64,000 bases of DNA from Cryptomeria japonica (GCF_030272615.1 NC_081414.1:814098569-814162568), one strand, 5' to 3'. Positions 1 through 12,480 are shown, counted from the first letter of the stretch. Notes: generated from the sequence alone by a model not told the origin. Numbers and translations: made by a program.

Positions 1-3000
1 CAGAATCAGTGCTAGTTCATCACCTTAGACATTTTTGCTGACTTGGGATAGATTTTTCATCTTTCGAGATTTGGATGTCATTTTCAGGATGAGGTGGATT
101 TTTGTGCCTTAGAAGACTTTTAATCCTTTTTCCACTTCAAGAAGGAATTTCATACTCGGTTGTTTCTCTGATCAATTGCCTGCTTTTTCAACTTTACGAA
201 TTTAGACAGATTTCTAGGAATGCTTTGCCTGAAGTGGACCTACCAAAAATAGACTTACTAAAAATAGTAAGTACTTCAAAACATCATATCTAGGCAAACG
301 AGGTCAAGGTGACACTAAAACTAGAAACTACTAAAAATAGTAAGTTTGATTTTTGGCCAAATAAAAACAATCTAGGATGCAGTGAAAATAAAAAATAGTA
401 AGTGCTTAGTATTTGCTCATATTTCACTGGTAGATTCCTTGAAGGGCTCTAACTTCATTGCAATGTTAGATTTCCAAAATCCCTAAAGAAAAGGTGTCAA
501 ACTTAAGTCTGAAGGGCAAAACCCTATTAAAGACCAAACAAGTTCCAAACTTAGCCAAATTCCCTCAAACAACTTGCACACTTATCAAATTTCACCAAAA
601 CACTTGCAAACCATGTAGACCAAAGGGAACTATTGCAAAAGGACCCAAAAAGTAGGGGATCCCCAATAGGAATGGGGTGATGTGTGATTAGGTCACAACA
701 AGACATTATTAAAAACATTCATTCATTCATTCAAACTCGGACTTTTGTAGGCAACTTGCAAATAGGAAGTTCAACTATTAAAAAAATGGCAAACCCAAGT
801 CGTACAATAAAATTTATAAACAATGTGTATCTTTTGCAGGAAGTAAAACACATCATAGTACAAGCAATTATTACAATCACTTTTTAAAGCACGTCATATG
901 ACAGCAAAGCCAACAAAAATGGTGATGAGAACCAATCGACATTGGATACCCCAATTCCAACAATTGGAAGACAACGAAATGCGACAATAAAAAGTTTGAT
1001 GTGAGAAATTTTAATTCCATTGGGCAGTGCCCACATAATATAACCTAGGAAAGGAGCCAGCAACCACCATAGCTAACTTCACGCATCTTAAGCTCCTAAA
1101 CAATTCATCCAATTTTGACGACTTTTTTTGTTTCTCTCCATATGCAACTTAACTGCTTAAAGCTATTGTTTTGGCTTGTAAGTAGCAACGATGCACGCTA
1201 TGGAATTCATTATGTGCACAAAGGTCAAAAAGTAGCATTTCAAAGTGTGCTCCAATACATGATCCCTTTTGTGCCAATAGTAGATAACTCAAAATAGCCA
1301 GTAGTAGTGGACAAATGCCCCAATAGTAGTGGAAAATACCCCAGTAGTGGTGCACAAATGTCTCAGTAATGAGTTAATTATGGTCAAAAAAGCTAAAAAA
1401 TGCACCACTATTGGTGCATGCGATATTTTATAATGGACCTTCAATTACCATTTCTTTTGGCTTCTTCTATGTCTACTAATGGGGGGTGAGGTTGACAAAA
1501 AGATGACGGTTATTGGTGTCCTATAACAGCGACAGACTCCTTTCCCCTATTGGCTAACAAGGATAGAATGTTAATTTCTTGTTCCTTGCTAATGCAAAAG
1601 TTCTTTACTATAAGGAAAGAGAGAACATTTATTCTTCAAATGTTAAATGAAACATGATACGTTTGGTTAGCATCCCCGAGCATGCTTCGCATTTTTATAC
1701 AATGTATTAGTCTATGAAAGTTATACGTTACTGAACTACTCATGGACTATCAGGAGGTTGTGTTGAGGAAGACGTACAAGAAATGCAGTCTAGTGAGTAT
1801 CCCAACCATGCTTCACTTCGTTATACAAAATGCGTTTGATTATGATAGTTGCACTGAACTACTCTTGGCCTCCCAAAAGGTTGTTTTGAGGAAGATGTAG
1901 CTAAACATGAACATTGACTAGTGCAAATAAGTGACCAAGGTGTAGCAATTCCCTAGAAAACTTTATGTAAAATATGCTTAGATGCTAACCCGGCAAAACT
2001 GGTAATGTTCAGTTAGTCTCTAACTCCTTGGATAGTTCTAGACACAGAAGCAATGAAGATCCTAAGTTGACTAACTGAAATATTTGCAAGAAATAATTCG
2101 TGACTAAAAATATGGATAAATTCCCAAGTCAAAGAAGGCATTGCACTTCTAAACAAACTAATGCCCTGATTGAATCCTCTTTTTGGCATGTCTGCAAAAA
2201 ATTTCAAAGTCCTGCTAATCTTTCCCCCCTGGAAAGCATTGCAATTATCAAATTTCTCTAATAGGAAACAATCCTTGACAGTGTATACTGCTTGATTACG
2301 AAGTTAAACTTAATGTCAATACTCTCACCCCCTGCCCCACTACTCCACTGAAAGCTCCACCCTCTGCTTTCTCCCTCAAAAGAACAGAGGCAAGAGGGAT
2401 TTGTTTGCATTTGGACACAAATCTAACAATAGCATTGTATTTCAGGAAGTTACTATTTCATACTAATTTTACGCATGTCTGTTGATACTATGGATGTATG
2501 TTACATATTAATGCCATACATAGTCCAAGCCTTTGTTCACATTTAAGACATCAACATATGTATTACAGGTATTTAGTTGCTTTTGTCAATTTGACTTAAA
2601 GCTCGGTCATATTTGGTACTTAGTCATAACTATGAGACTCTTATGTGCCTTGACAGTGGGCTGGCAATATTAACAGTAAGATTAGAATTTCTTCTTTTGT
2701 AAAAATCAGGCTCATTTCGGAGGTTATTTATCTTTGAAGCCTAAAGGCAGTGTAAAAAATACAAAATTTATGAGCATCCAGTCCCTACATTCTCATTTCA
2801 AGTTTAGTGGGGCACTAGCTCCATTCTTGTGTAGTAAGGTTCTCAGGGTTCTAGCTTTAGAATATTTATACAGCGGAAGCTATTCAGATTCTCAGGAGTT
2901 TCAGTGAAGATTAACTTCATTATAAGAGTTCAATGTTTAAAAATTAAAAAAATTAAATACTTCTTTCTGTATATTTATTCAATCAGTTCTTGAAGCCAGG

Positions 3001-5816
3001 AAAACTAAATTACTTCATTTCTTGCTGTTCCTCTGGTATTAGATTTTAATAAACCTTCCAACGCCCTGGAGTCTCATTAGATTAATTGCCTGAGAATTTT
3101 CAGTTAGTGTTTATGCAATTTTGAATTCCATTCTACTGTCTCTGATTCATTCTGATGTATTGTAATATATATAGCTACTTGATATCAATTTTGAAGAAAT
3201 CAACGTTGCAGAAAATTTACAAGATCAATGATAAACTCTCAATCACGTGCATGTTAACCAATAGCTATGATGAGCATTTGACTTTTTTCTAATTCCTGAA
3301 ATCTTACAATTCTCTTTTTCTCTTTGAATCTGTTTCCTTTTCATTTCCTTTTCATTGTGGATTTCATGTTGTGCTAGCAATACATGACTTTCATGCAAAC
3401 CTCAGGAAATGGAGAGGTCAGGTACCCTTCAGCAAATACTTAATAAAGACTCCCAAAAATCTTAACAGAGTATCTTCCATGCTTGCAGAGCAGATATAAT
3501 GCCTTTGTTGCTTTTGTTAGTGAGAACAAGGCAATCATCACAATAAAATAACTAGGGTGAGGTCAAGCTTCTTTATCCATAGGAGCGCATCATTGCAATA
3601 TCTAAATCTCACAAACTACAGTAACAGGAGGAATTTTTTGTCCTCAAAGCTAACCTCTAGTTAAGGAATTTTAATCTTTAGCATCTCCTTGGGATTGAGT
3701 GAAAAATATCTGTAACTACCCAAATTCTATTCTTTCTGCACTTCAAGCAGCCATTAATGTTGTAGATAGTTAAGATAAAAAGGAAAAAGAAGGAGAAATA
3801 TCAACTCCACAGATGATCAAAGTACGTCCATGGTGCTAGAACGTACAACTAATTACAATTGAGAAATACTCATCATAGCTAGCTGTGAAATGTGCAAGTG
3901 ATTGAGAGTTTGTCATTGATTTTGTAAACACTCTTACAAGTTCTTTTCTTCAAAATCAATATAAGAAACGAGATATGCTTCGATACATCTATGCAAGTTG
4001 TATTATTGCCTTGTTTAGGGCCATCACATTGAGTTAGAGACAATAGAATGATTTATGATACAGAAACTGATTTAAAGTAACGCATAAAACTACTTCCTAG
4101 TAATTTTCTTTTAATTTTGCCTACTCACACATAAAATTAAAATATCATGATATTGATTTATACACAGCAAAAGCTATCCAACAATTATCGTTTCTATTTA
4201 ATAATATATGCTTGTATGAAGTAAGCGCTAAAGGTTTTTTTCAATTAGATAATATAACTTTCTTGTATATTGGTGTTGGTTTTAGGGTTTCTGGGCATCC
4301 GTACCTGTGCTGTGATCAAGCATTCATTGGCAAATAATTTTAGTGTGCAAATGCAGCTTCTGTTTGTAGAAAGATAACAATATCAGACGCAGCGGTGCAG
4401 CAGTTCAACTTACATGTTGATGCTTGTGCTATTTATCATATGGAATTTGATAGAAGAGTATGACTATGCAGTATGCACTACCTTCAAAATGGTCAATGTA
4501 GCAGGCTACAGCTGTTCTGTCTGTTGGCAACACTCATACAACCTTTTCCCCCTGGTTGCTTTGACAATCTAGCCAACTCTTCACAGATTCAATCCTCTTA
4601 AAGTATTTTTCTGGTTCTTTTTTATTTTCAATCTGTGCTTAGGACTCTTTGCTTTAAAAAATCGTGTGCAGATTACAACAGTGACGGCAGATGCTTGTGA
4701 AGGAGTCGCTAACCAGCAGATATTGCCTACTGCTCCTAAGGGACATGATCGAGGGCTGCAATTATAAGTTATTTCGCTAACATTATTACCCAATGGTCTA
4801 TTAGCATGGGATAATCTGTATTTTCCCAACAGGTGATGCAACAAAAATTCCATTTTAGTTACCATATCATTGTTTATTGACTTTATTATATTATATGATG
4901 AGTATTTGTGGGCATTACTATCTATTTTTTGGCATAAGCTTCCAAGTGCTTGACCAAATTAATAATTTCAGAGGACTAATAATTCTTGCAGACAAGTTGT
5001 CAGAGAGATTCTGTTACCTTGCATGGCATTGTATTTATATCTCTTGATATTGCTGCAATTTGGGGCTTTGAGACCAGAATAATGAGCACTTTATGCTCTA
5101 TTCCGTACTTGTATATTGTAATGCTTGTGGCATCTCTAAAATATGATGTTTTCTTATCTAACATCCGTTAGTCAATCAATTTAGTAGCACTCGCCACCAC
5201 ACATAGATTGATCTCAAGAGATTTGTTTGCCCAGTGTAAAATGTTTTCCAAAAGAAAGAATGGCACAGGATTGAGTTTCACTTCAACTGGTTAAACTGTT
5301 TTCCCCTTAGTGCATCTAGTGTCTTACCTATTTACTTCACATGATAGAATTTGCTACTCATTCTCTACACACAACTGGCTTTAGGAATTTGAACGATGTG
5401 TCTGTGACAACTTGACATGCACCACTCTAGTTATGTTATGGAAGTTTGTACTCGTAATATATCTCTTGGTTGGTTATGTTACTGAGAGTTTCAGTCAAAT
5501 GCACAAGATGACTAGTCCTACAAAGATATAATTCATGGCATGTACTTAACATATATCATCGTGAGGGTTCTGTAGTAGGAATACCCTTTCATGTTTCAAG
5601 GAAGAGCCATAGCCACATGAAACACCTTCAAGCAGTTAACACAGAAAAAATCATATAACTTAATAAGTTGACTTAAAAAAACACTTTGCTAACTTGATTT
5701 ACTTAATTTGAGTGTGAACCAAGATGGTTGGTGGCTAGCGCACCTCTCACCAGTCAAAAGCTTTTCAATTCACAACCAACTATGGTGAACGGCTCTTTAA
5801 TGATATAAGTATTTTG
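1..5816. other. Intergenic DNA, no gene recognised
   Basis: No open frame here carries a recognisable domain; all are short and lack codon-like composition. A short motif ending in AAAAATAGTAAGT recurs several times between 250 and 400. A clearer structure is a diverged tandem duplication at about 1670-1905. The stretch 1270-1370 repeats the short word CCAGTAGTGG or close variants. I see no promoter or RNA gene that I would defend. Confidence 0.6.
1670..1905. repeat. Diverged tandem duplication, about 125-bp unit
   Basis: Two neighbouring stretches share the same order of words: a CATGCTTC block, a TTATACAA block, an ACTGAACTACTC block and a GGTTGTNTTGAGGAAGA block. The first copy is about 1670-1795 and the second about 1797-1905. 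They differ at many positions, so the duplication is old. No open frame runs through both copies. Confidence 0.5.
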
Positions 5817-5831
5817 ACTCATCCAGAGTTT
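5817..5831. repeat. 15-bp target-site duplication, left copy
   Basis: The sequence ACTCATCCAGAGTTT lies immediately beside the 3' end of the minus-strand LINE at 5832-6725 and recurs exactly at 6726-6740 beside its 5' end. A perfect 15-bp direct repeat at both borders is the normal mark of target-primed LINE insertion. Confidence 0.85.
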
Positions 5832-6725
5832 GACAATAAAGAGAGGTAAAAATTTATTTAAAACAGAAAGGGAGATATAACAAAAGGAGGCAAACCGCCC
5901 AGCAAAGAGAACTACAAAGAGTTATCTAGATCAAGAAGTTGACCCAACATATGAGACAACTCTGGAGATAATTGAGCCCTATTCTCAATAGACCAACCCT
6001 CCATAAATTCAGAGGCCCATTTGCCAAGACAATCAGCCACCCCATTCCATTCTCTGGAAATATGAAGGAAAGTGAATACCTAAAAAGAATCAAAAAACAA
6101 TAGAATCTGCCGAATAACCAACTGCAACTGCCAACTAACACCACCAAAGTGTTGCATCAAGGAACATTCTAACTACTAATGGAACCCAAATAATTATGAG
6201 TGAGAATACAAGCCCACACCTTATGCTGGTTGGTACACCACCGCCAGTATAACTTTGCCACAAGAACCTAGCTATTCAAGATTGCAGATCTAAGGCCAAG
6301 GCCACCCTCAGCTTTAGGCCGACAAATTGAATCCCATTTGACCAAACTCCACTTAGAAGAATGCAAGTTACCACTCCAAAGGAATTGGCGAGACAAAGCA
6401 TCAAATTCCTCAAGGAAATACCTTAGAGCAGCCTGAACAAAACCCCTATAAATAGGAAGAGCCTGAATCACATATTGAAGGAGAGTAACTCGAGCAGCAG
6501 TAGAAAGCCACCTATGAGTCCAATGGTTGACCTTTCGATGCAGCTTATCCAATAGGTCCCACCAGAAAGGCCTAAGCTGCCAACTAACAGCGAGAAAAAT
6601 ACCCAAATAGATGAAAAGGATAGAACCTATTTGGAACCTCATAATATTGGCAATTCTTCTTTGAATAGCTTCAGGGTATTAAAGAAATAGATAGAGGACT
6701 TGTGTTCATTCACCCGTTGACCTGA
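5832..6725 (-). mobile_element. 5'-truncated L1-type LINE
   Basis: This is the 3' end of a non-LTR retrotransposon on the minus strand. The reading frame at about 6268-6642 encodes the segment that follows the RT fingers and palm in plant LINEs: a YLGI block, then AARVTLLQYVIQALPIY and FLWSG, and KAEGGLGLR near the end. The next 3' frame, 5926-6147, is the degraded tail that normally holds the zf-RVT region. A 3' UTR rich in TTTGTTATATCTCC-like sequence follows. The catalytic RT, endonuclease and ORF1 are missing through 5' truncation, and the frame is interrupted between the two blocks. The perfect 15-bp direct repeats at both borders fix the ends. It is dead and cannot move itself. Confidence 0.85.
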
Positions 6726-6740
6726 ACTCATCCAGAGTTT
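6726..6740. repeat. 15-bp target-site duplication, right copy
   Basis: This is an exact second copy of ACTCATCCAGAGTTT, at the 5' (right) border of the truncated LINE. Its last five bases also begin the 57-bp tandem repeat at 6736-6847. Confidence 0.85.
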
Positions 6741-6847
6741 CATGCAGTTGCTTTGTGTCTATTATATGGCACAATTCTTCTCTAACTCTCTTAGTTTCAT
6801 GCAGTTGCTTTGTGTCTATTATATGGCACAATTCTTCTCTAACTCCC
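6736..6847. repeat. 57-bp tandem repeat, two copies
   Basis: The unit beginning AGTTTCATGCAGTTGC runs 6736-6792 and repeats at 6793-6847 with essentially one mismatch. It starts inside the right-hand target-site duplication of the adjacent LINE, so it was probably part of the target locus. Confidence 0.85.
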
Positions 6848-8489
6848 TTGCAAGTAAAGGAAAATATGTCTACAAGTACGTGTAGAACCAGCTATGTCAA
6901 AAAGCCAAAGACAACTTGGTAGATTGGTGTCACTTTATTCCTAGGGTTAATATGTCACATGTGCAAAGCAACATTGAGGGGCAGACTTCAACAGAGTTAC
7001 TGAGCATCAGCTAGTAGCTACACATCCCTCTTGATAGTCATCCCTTTCAAGTGCACATAAGTTTAGCCACATTGACATCGCATATATAAGCATAAGCCCA
7101 TTACTGCCGTTCATGAAAAAACATATGGCTAAAACTTATTCTGCACAAAATATTTGTAATCGAATGTGTAGTTTTTGTTGATCAGACGTTCAATGTATGA
7201 GAATATAGAATAGATGATAGATGATATGGCATAGGATTTTGACAAACTACTGCACATAATTTTCCAAAATTAGGACAACTGTTTTTGCCAAAACAACACG
7301 TGCAGTCTTTGGCAGGGACTGAAGTTGAATTGCAGCCTTTTATATTGATAGTTTCTTTTAATAATATATTAGAATAATTCTTGGGTCAAAAATCATTTCA
7401 AATGAGTGAAAGTTTTCACAAGTATTTATTATTAAAATTCAAACAAAATTTAAGCACTTTAACAAATTTTATCAGAAAAATCAAGAAATCTAAAGAATGA
7501 GAGAATTTGGGAGTTTGAATTCCCAGTTTATCCACTCAAATGATCTGGAAATTGTGAACAGGACACCTCAAAAATTATTGAAAATTCTTGTAAATATATT
7601 TCCGTCCAAACCAGAGCGAAGCATATGCCATAAATTATGATGTGTAAAATTCAACTATGAAACTTGGAATCGCCAAGAAAATCCTTCTGTACCAACTAAA
7701 ATAAAAAATAATTATGAAATAGACATAAAAGATATTGTAACAGATATGCTTTAAAGGTCCAATCAGCACCCTGAGCATCTACCTAATTTAGTCTATGAGA
7801 CCATCTTAGATTATGAATGCACATACCTTATTTCTCTCTATATTTCAATAATTGTCTTCTCAAGCAAGCAATGATCTTCACCATCAAACTTACATGAAAA
7901 TTGTTAGTAGTATAACAAACGTTAACATTATAACATTTGATAAAGAAAAATACATAAGAAAACTAACACCTCTTAATTTCTAAAATGCTATGTTTTTTCT
8001 GGCATCATAAACGTCTTTGCAATATGAAATTGACTGTTTCAATACAACTTAATCTCAGTAATTTATAAATTATAAAAATGACAATATATAATGCACAAAA
8101 GTACAAAGTCCTATGGTTTTTACAAAGAGATAATGAATTCCCTCAAAAATATTCTACTCTGCACCAGAGCACTCTGCTGAAAATGTTAATAATTGCATTC
8201 TAAAAAAGCATATCTATAAAGATGTAACAAGTAAGAACAATTACTAAGTTCGTAACGAATTTACTAAAAGAGTAAAATTAGGAATTGTCAAATCTTACAT
8301 TATATAGCAAAACAACTATAAGCATAGCAATAGCAGTTTCAACTGAGAAATCCAAAATAGCCCTATGGTTTTGTTATTTGGGCTTGGAACTTCATGTCCG
8401 CTCTACTCTCTTGCCATTACTATTAGATTTCTCTGTATATGACATGTCCTACCCTTGAAAGCTTGTAAAATGGGCTTGAAATTTTCATA
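6848..8489. other. Intergenic DNA downstream of the B3 gene
   Basis: AT-rich sequence with no supported open frame or recognised repeat. It lies downstream of the stop codon of the minus-strand B3 gene, so its right edge should hold that gene's 3' UTR and poly(A) site. AATAAA-like words are common here because of the base composition, so I do not single one out. Confidence 0.5.
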
Positions 8490-9900
8490 TTAGCCTCTGA
8501 ATATTTTGACTGCAAAGACATATTTTTCTGTGTTTTGCAATGCAAAAGTACAAGTATCTCCTAACTTAAGCTGATTGTCGACAACAAATTCTTTCCAGCC
8601 AGATCCAATCCCAAGTTCTTTACGGTTTCCTACATTTGTCACCAGCCATTTTTTACTCTGGCATAATAACACCACTTCTACCCTTGATTGGTGAAGCCAT
8701 TTTCTACAAAGCTTAATTGGAAAGGTCTGCAATTGAAACAGAGCAGATAAGTAGTTATAAAACGAAACTGTCAATATAAACCAAAATAGGTCAATTGTAT
8801 GTACTATAAGGACAATTATTAGAAATATTTGGGCGAATTTGACAGGATGGATATATCCGTCCAGTTCTTCGCATAGAGTGCAAAGAGGAGGAGAATTTAT
8901 GCATATGATGCCAGGGCTTTTTAAAGAGTTTGGTAATATTTTAATCCTCCCAATTTAAAATCATGTAGTGTAATGTAAATGGCTAGAAGCAAACAAGAAA
9001 AGTACTCACCAGAAGTAGATGGTTGATTACGCCCTGGTTGCATCATGGAAAGCATCGCTGCATAACGAAGATTAGGCCCTGGTTGAAGACGCTTCGCTAC
9101 ATAACGATGATAACGCTCTCGTCGTCGAATCATGGAAAGCATCGATTCATAACGAAGATGACGCCCTGGTTGAATCATGGAATACCTCGCTGCATAACGA
9201 CGATTACGCCCTGATTGAATTATGGAATGCTTACTATCAGTATTATGTTTTACACGGCTACATGATAGCAATGGTGGCTTTTGGTCAAAGTGATTTTCTG
9301 AGTCACTGTCCAAGATCATTGGATGCTCGGAAGAGAGCCATTGGTGTGCCTGATTTCTGCACAAATCAGAACCCTCTTGTTTTGGAACCTCTTTTTTGTG
9401 TGTTATTTGCTTTTCATATCCACTGGGATGGAATATTTGAACAATAAACAGTCTCTCTCCCATATTTCTGAAAAATATAATATCTCCAGCTTGGATGGAA
9501 TGATATGAAACGAATTTTTCCCAACCAGTCTTGAAAGATGGAGAAGTGCCACAAAAACAGAGTATGCTCTCCCAAAGGTACCCAGTTGGGCCCTCCACAA
9601 TAACATATCCGCATCCATCTGACTGAATTTGCTTTGCAGGTAGGGAAGGAATCTCCTATTTACAAGGAATATTTTTCAACAAAAAATTGTTACGTAAAGG
9701 AAAAGAAGAAGAAGAAGAAGAAGAAAACATTCAGTGTTCACTGTTAATAGCCATAGATTTACCAAAAAAGGTGAGCACTTGTCATCCATGACTTTGAAAA
9801 AGGACCAGAGAGTGGAATTTGAAGCCTCCGAAGAATGAAATTGAAAACATCTTTTCTTGCAAGCTTTACATGTCTTCAATCTGTTGCAGTCAGTCGCCAT
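8490..9900 (-). CDS. B3-domain (REM-like) DNA-binding protein, multi-exon
   Basis: Plant B3 domains bind DNA in nuclear transcription regulators; the REM-like type often carries several per protein. Exon 1 (9900-9763) starts MATDCNRLKTCKACKKRC and enters the first B3 with FFKVMDD; it ends at a GTAAAT donor. Exon 2 (about 9655 or 9652 to 9010) opens with IPSLPAKQI after an AG acceptor in matching phase and completes the domain (GYLWES, GWEKFVSYHSIQAGDIIFF, FIVQIF). A basic hinge of five 15-residue repeats follows. Exon 2 ends at a GTGAGT donor. The last exon (8726-8490) follows TTGCAG and encodes the second half of another B3 (CRKWL, RVEVVL, GWKEFVVDNQLKLGD, FAVKIF), then TAA. Exon 2 ends in phase 1 but the last exon starts in phase 0, and the first half of the second B3 is absent. 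At least one exon in 8727-9009 is therefore unplaced, or the gene is decaying. The start is the first ATG before the B3. About 340 residues are visible. Confidence 0.75.
9010..9236 (-). repeat. Coding tandem repeat, about 45-bp unit, in the B3 gene hinge
   Basis: Exon 2 of the B3 gene ends in about five copies of a 15-residue unit. The pattern is S-[MI]-I-Q-[PS]-G-R-N-x-R-Y-A-A-x-x: HSIIQSGRNRRYAAR, YSMIQPGRHLRYESM, a diverged LSMIRRRERYHRYVA, a shortened RLQPGPNLRYAAM, and LSMMQPGRNQPSTSG. The units are Arg-rich, hence basic. The repeat is visible in the DNA as spaced CATGGAAAGCATCGHTGCATAA-like words on the plus strand. Confidence 0.8.
9701..9726 (-). repeat. (GAA)n microsatellite in intron 1 of the B3 gene
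   Basis: A run of GAA triplets on the plus strand, TTC on the gene strand, lies in the first intron between exon 1 (ending 9763) and exon 2 (starting about 9655). On the gene strand it forms part of the pyrimidine-rich tract upstream of the acceptor. Confidence 0.8.
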
Positions 9901-10889
9901 GATTAAAAACTAAGACTCTCGTAACCACCATAATCACCTCCCAATATACAGTGGTATAGGCAAATAAATTCCATTTTGTACTTGATCTACATTGCGTGAA
10001 GAGTTAAGTGTAAATTAATTTTACTAGGAAGATAAGTAGAACAGTAGCTCCACAAACGCCGTCACCTTGTAGATGTACGAATACAATCAATTCTCCGAAA
10101 ATAGCAAAATGTCCAGAGATTTTGTAGCAATTTTGAGGCTGATGAAAGCTGGTTATAATCTTGGAAGCAGAGAGAAGTACATGAAAAAAACGGCGGCAAG
10201 AAACTATCCCATAAATTCTGCTGCTCTTTGTACTTTCAACTATTCGTAATCATATTGTATGCTTTTTTAACCGATATTTTATATTGAATATAATTTACAC
10301 ATTAAAAACTCAAATCAAATTCGTTTACATCACTAAATTTAATCATATTAAATTTGTCGGTACTCTCATTGCCTCTAACATTATGTGATGCAAGTGACCA
10401 CAAAATCATTCAACTTTTCACATTAAAATCATTCACAAAATCAAAAAAATAATAATTACTTTTTATTTTATAAATGTTATGCATTCACCAAAAGAGCTTT
10501 CACAAAACAATTTATTTGAATTTAATATTAAATTAAAAATCAGAATATAATTAAAAAATTAATTATATTCTGATTTTTAATTTAATTATTAATAATAACT
10601 AGCAATTGCAATTTGGTGTGCAATGAGTGAGTTATGGAAGTTCAATTAGGAAAAAAAATGGTCTATTTTTTTGCATACATTAGTGTAGTACATGAGGTCA
10701 ATTGCTATGCTATTAAGAAAATGAAGCTTTTGTGTAAATGTATCAATGGAGAATTGACAGCGTCAAATCAGTTATAGATCCACTTATAGGGATCCAAACA
10801 TGACTAAAGAATTTTTTTTGAATCAATAAGATAATTAGGCTCCATTACCAACATGGTCATGTTATGTCTACAATAGGGAGAGAGGGATA
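9901..10889. other. Upstream region of the B3 gene, AT-rich
   Basis: This lies upstream of the B3 start codon, so it should hold that gene's promoter and 5' UTR. I cannot pick a TATA box reliably in such AT-rich DNA. The only distinct structure is the long hairpin at 10527-10586. No other gene is seen. Confidence 0.5.
10527..10586. repeat. Near-perfect foldback, 28-bp stem
   Basis: The arm 10527-10554 is the exact reverse complement of 10559-10586, leaving a 4-base loop. The arm core reads AATCAGAATATAATTA and its complement. Although AT-rich, the stem contains a CAGAAT block that is not expected by chance in inverted register. It could be the relic of a small foldback MITE or a template-switch product. 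Confidence 0.8.
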
Positions 10890-10898
10890 GATAGGTAA

Positions 10899-10929
<31 letters not shown>

Positions 10930-11378
10930 ACACAGAGAGAGAGAGGAGATGAAGACATAAAGAGAGAGAAAGGAGAGGGATAGGTAAAGATAGAAAAGAT
11001 AAATATATAGAGAGCCTAGAGAGAATGAGAATGAGAGAGATAGAAAGTGATATAGAGAGAGGTAGAGAGAGGCACATTTATAAGGGTAAATAGACATAGA
11101 GAGATAACAACATAGAGATAGAGGGAGTGATAGAGGAAGAATTATGGAGAGACAAAGATAAAGAAGCAAAGAGATATAGATATAAAGGTCTAGGAAGAGG
11201 CAAAGGGGGAGAGATATATGAGTAGAGATATAGAGGGAGAGGAAGATAGAGGTACAGATGGAGATAGAGAATGTGAGAGGAAGAGGGGGACAAATAAATA
11301 TAGAGATAGAGAGAGGTAGAGGGAGAGATAAAGATAGATAGACATGTGGAGATAAAGGTCCGATGATATAGAGATGAT

Positions 11379-11465
<87 letters not shown>

Positions 11466-12185
11466 TGCAAAAGTTAGAGAGGTGCCCAATACAAGTAATA
11501 GAGAGGGGTGAAAGAGATAGAGATAGAGATAGAGATATAGATAGGGGGATAAATAGGGAGTGTGTGTGTATACGAGTGAGAGAGGGATATCTAGATAGAG
11601 ATAAAGATGGGGAGGGAGAAACAAGGAGTATGTGTGTGCATATGAGTGAGAGAGGAGAAGTATGGAGATAAAGAAAGAGGGAGATGTAGGGATGGGAAGG
11701 AGAGATATAGAGATATAGATATATCTTGGAAAAGATAGGAGAGATTTGGAGAGGAAGAGCGAGGGAGAGAAATAGAGAAAGGAGAGAGGAGAAGTAGGGA
11801 GATATAGAAAGAGGGAGATGTAGGGATATGAAGGACAAATATAGAGATAGATATATCTTGGAAAAGATAGAGGGTGTGTGTGCGTGAGAGATAGAGAGAT
11901 AGGGAGAGGTGGTTAGATAGAAAGATAATGATATGCTAAGTGATATAGAGAGAGAGGTAGAGAGGGATATATATAGAAAAAGATAGAGAGTGGGAGATGT
12001 GGAGGGAGGGATGGAGTGAATAATGAGATAAAAATACAGAGGTATAGGGGAGTGGGAAGATAGAGATAGCTTAGGGGAAAGAGAGAGATAAACAAGATGA
12101 TAGAGGCAAGCAATAGAGAGAGAGAGGGAGAGAGATAGAGATAGGAAGTGCATGTGAGTGATTGAGAGAGATGGGGATGGTGAAA

Positions 12186-12272
<87 letters not shown>

Positions 12273-12480
12273 TAAGGAGATAGAGATAGGGAAGAAAGAT
12301 AAAGAGAGATAAATATATAGAGGAAGAGATGGAAGGAGAGAGGAAGGGAGAGGGGGAAATAGAGATATAAAGAGGGAGAGACAGAGGGAGAGATAGAAAG
12401 ATGTTGATAAAAAGTTATATATCAAGAGAGGTAGAGAGGGGGGTACATTAATAGAGAGCTAGGAAGAGAAAGAGAGAGCT
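10890..12480. repeat. GA-rich microsatellite field with (TA)n and (GT)n tracts
   Basis: Almost 1.6 kb is made of GAGA, GATA and GGGA words on the plus strand. Pure tracts include (TA)n at about 11382-11416 joined directly to (GA)n to 11461, and (GT)n at about 12189-12240 joined to (GA)n to about 12270. The long Ser/Leu-rich open frames on the minus strand, up to 449 codons, are artefacts of the CTCTCT composition and are not annotated as genes. Blocks at about 11640-11700 and 11770-11880 resemble each other, which suggests segmental duplication inside the field. Confidence 0.9.

Noticed and set aside
9023-9508. Plus-strand frames across the B3 gene
   Set aside because: They are shadows of B3 exon 2; the apparent repeats mirror the coding repeat on the minus strand.
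10804-12153. 449-codon Ser/Leu/Tyr-rich open frame on the minus strand
   Set aside because: It is the translation of GA/TA/GT simple repeats; there is no domain and no codon structure beyond the repeat.
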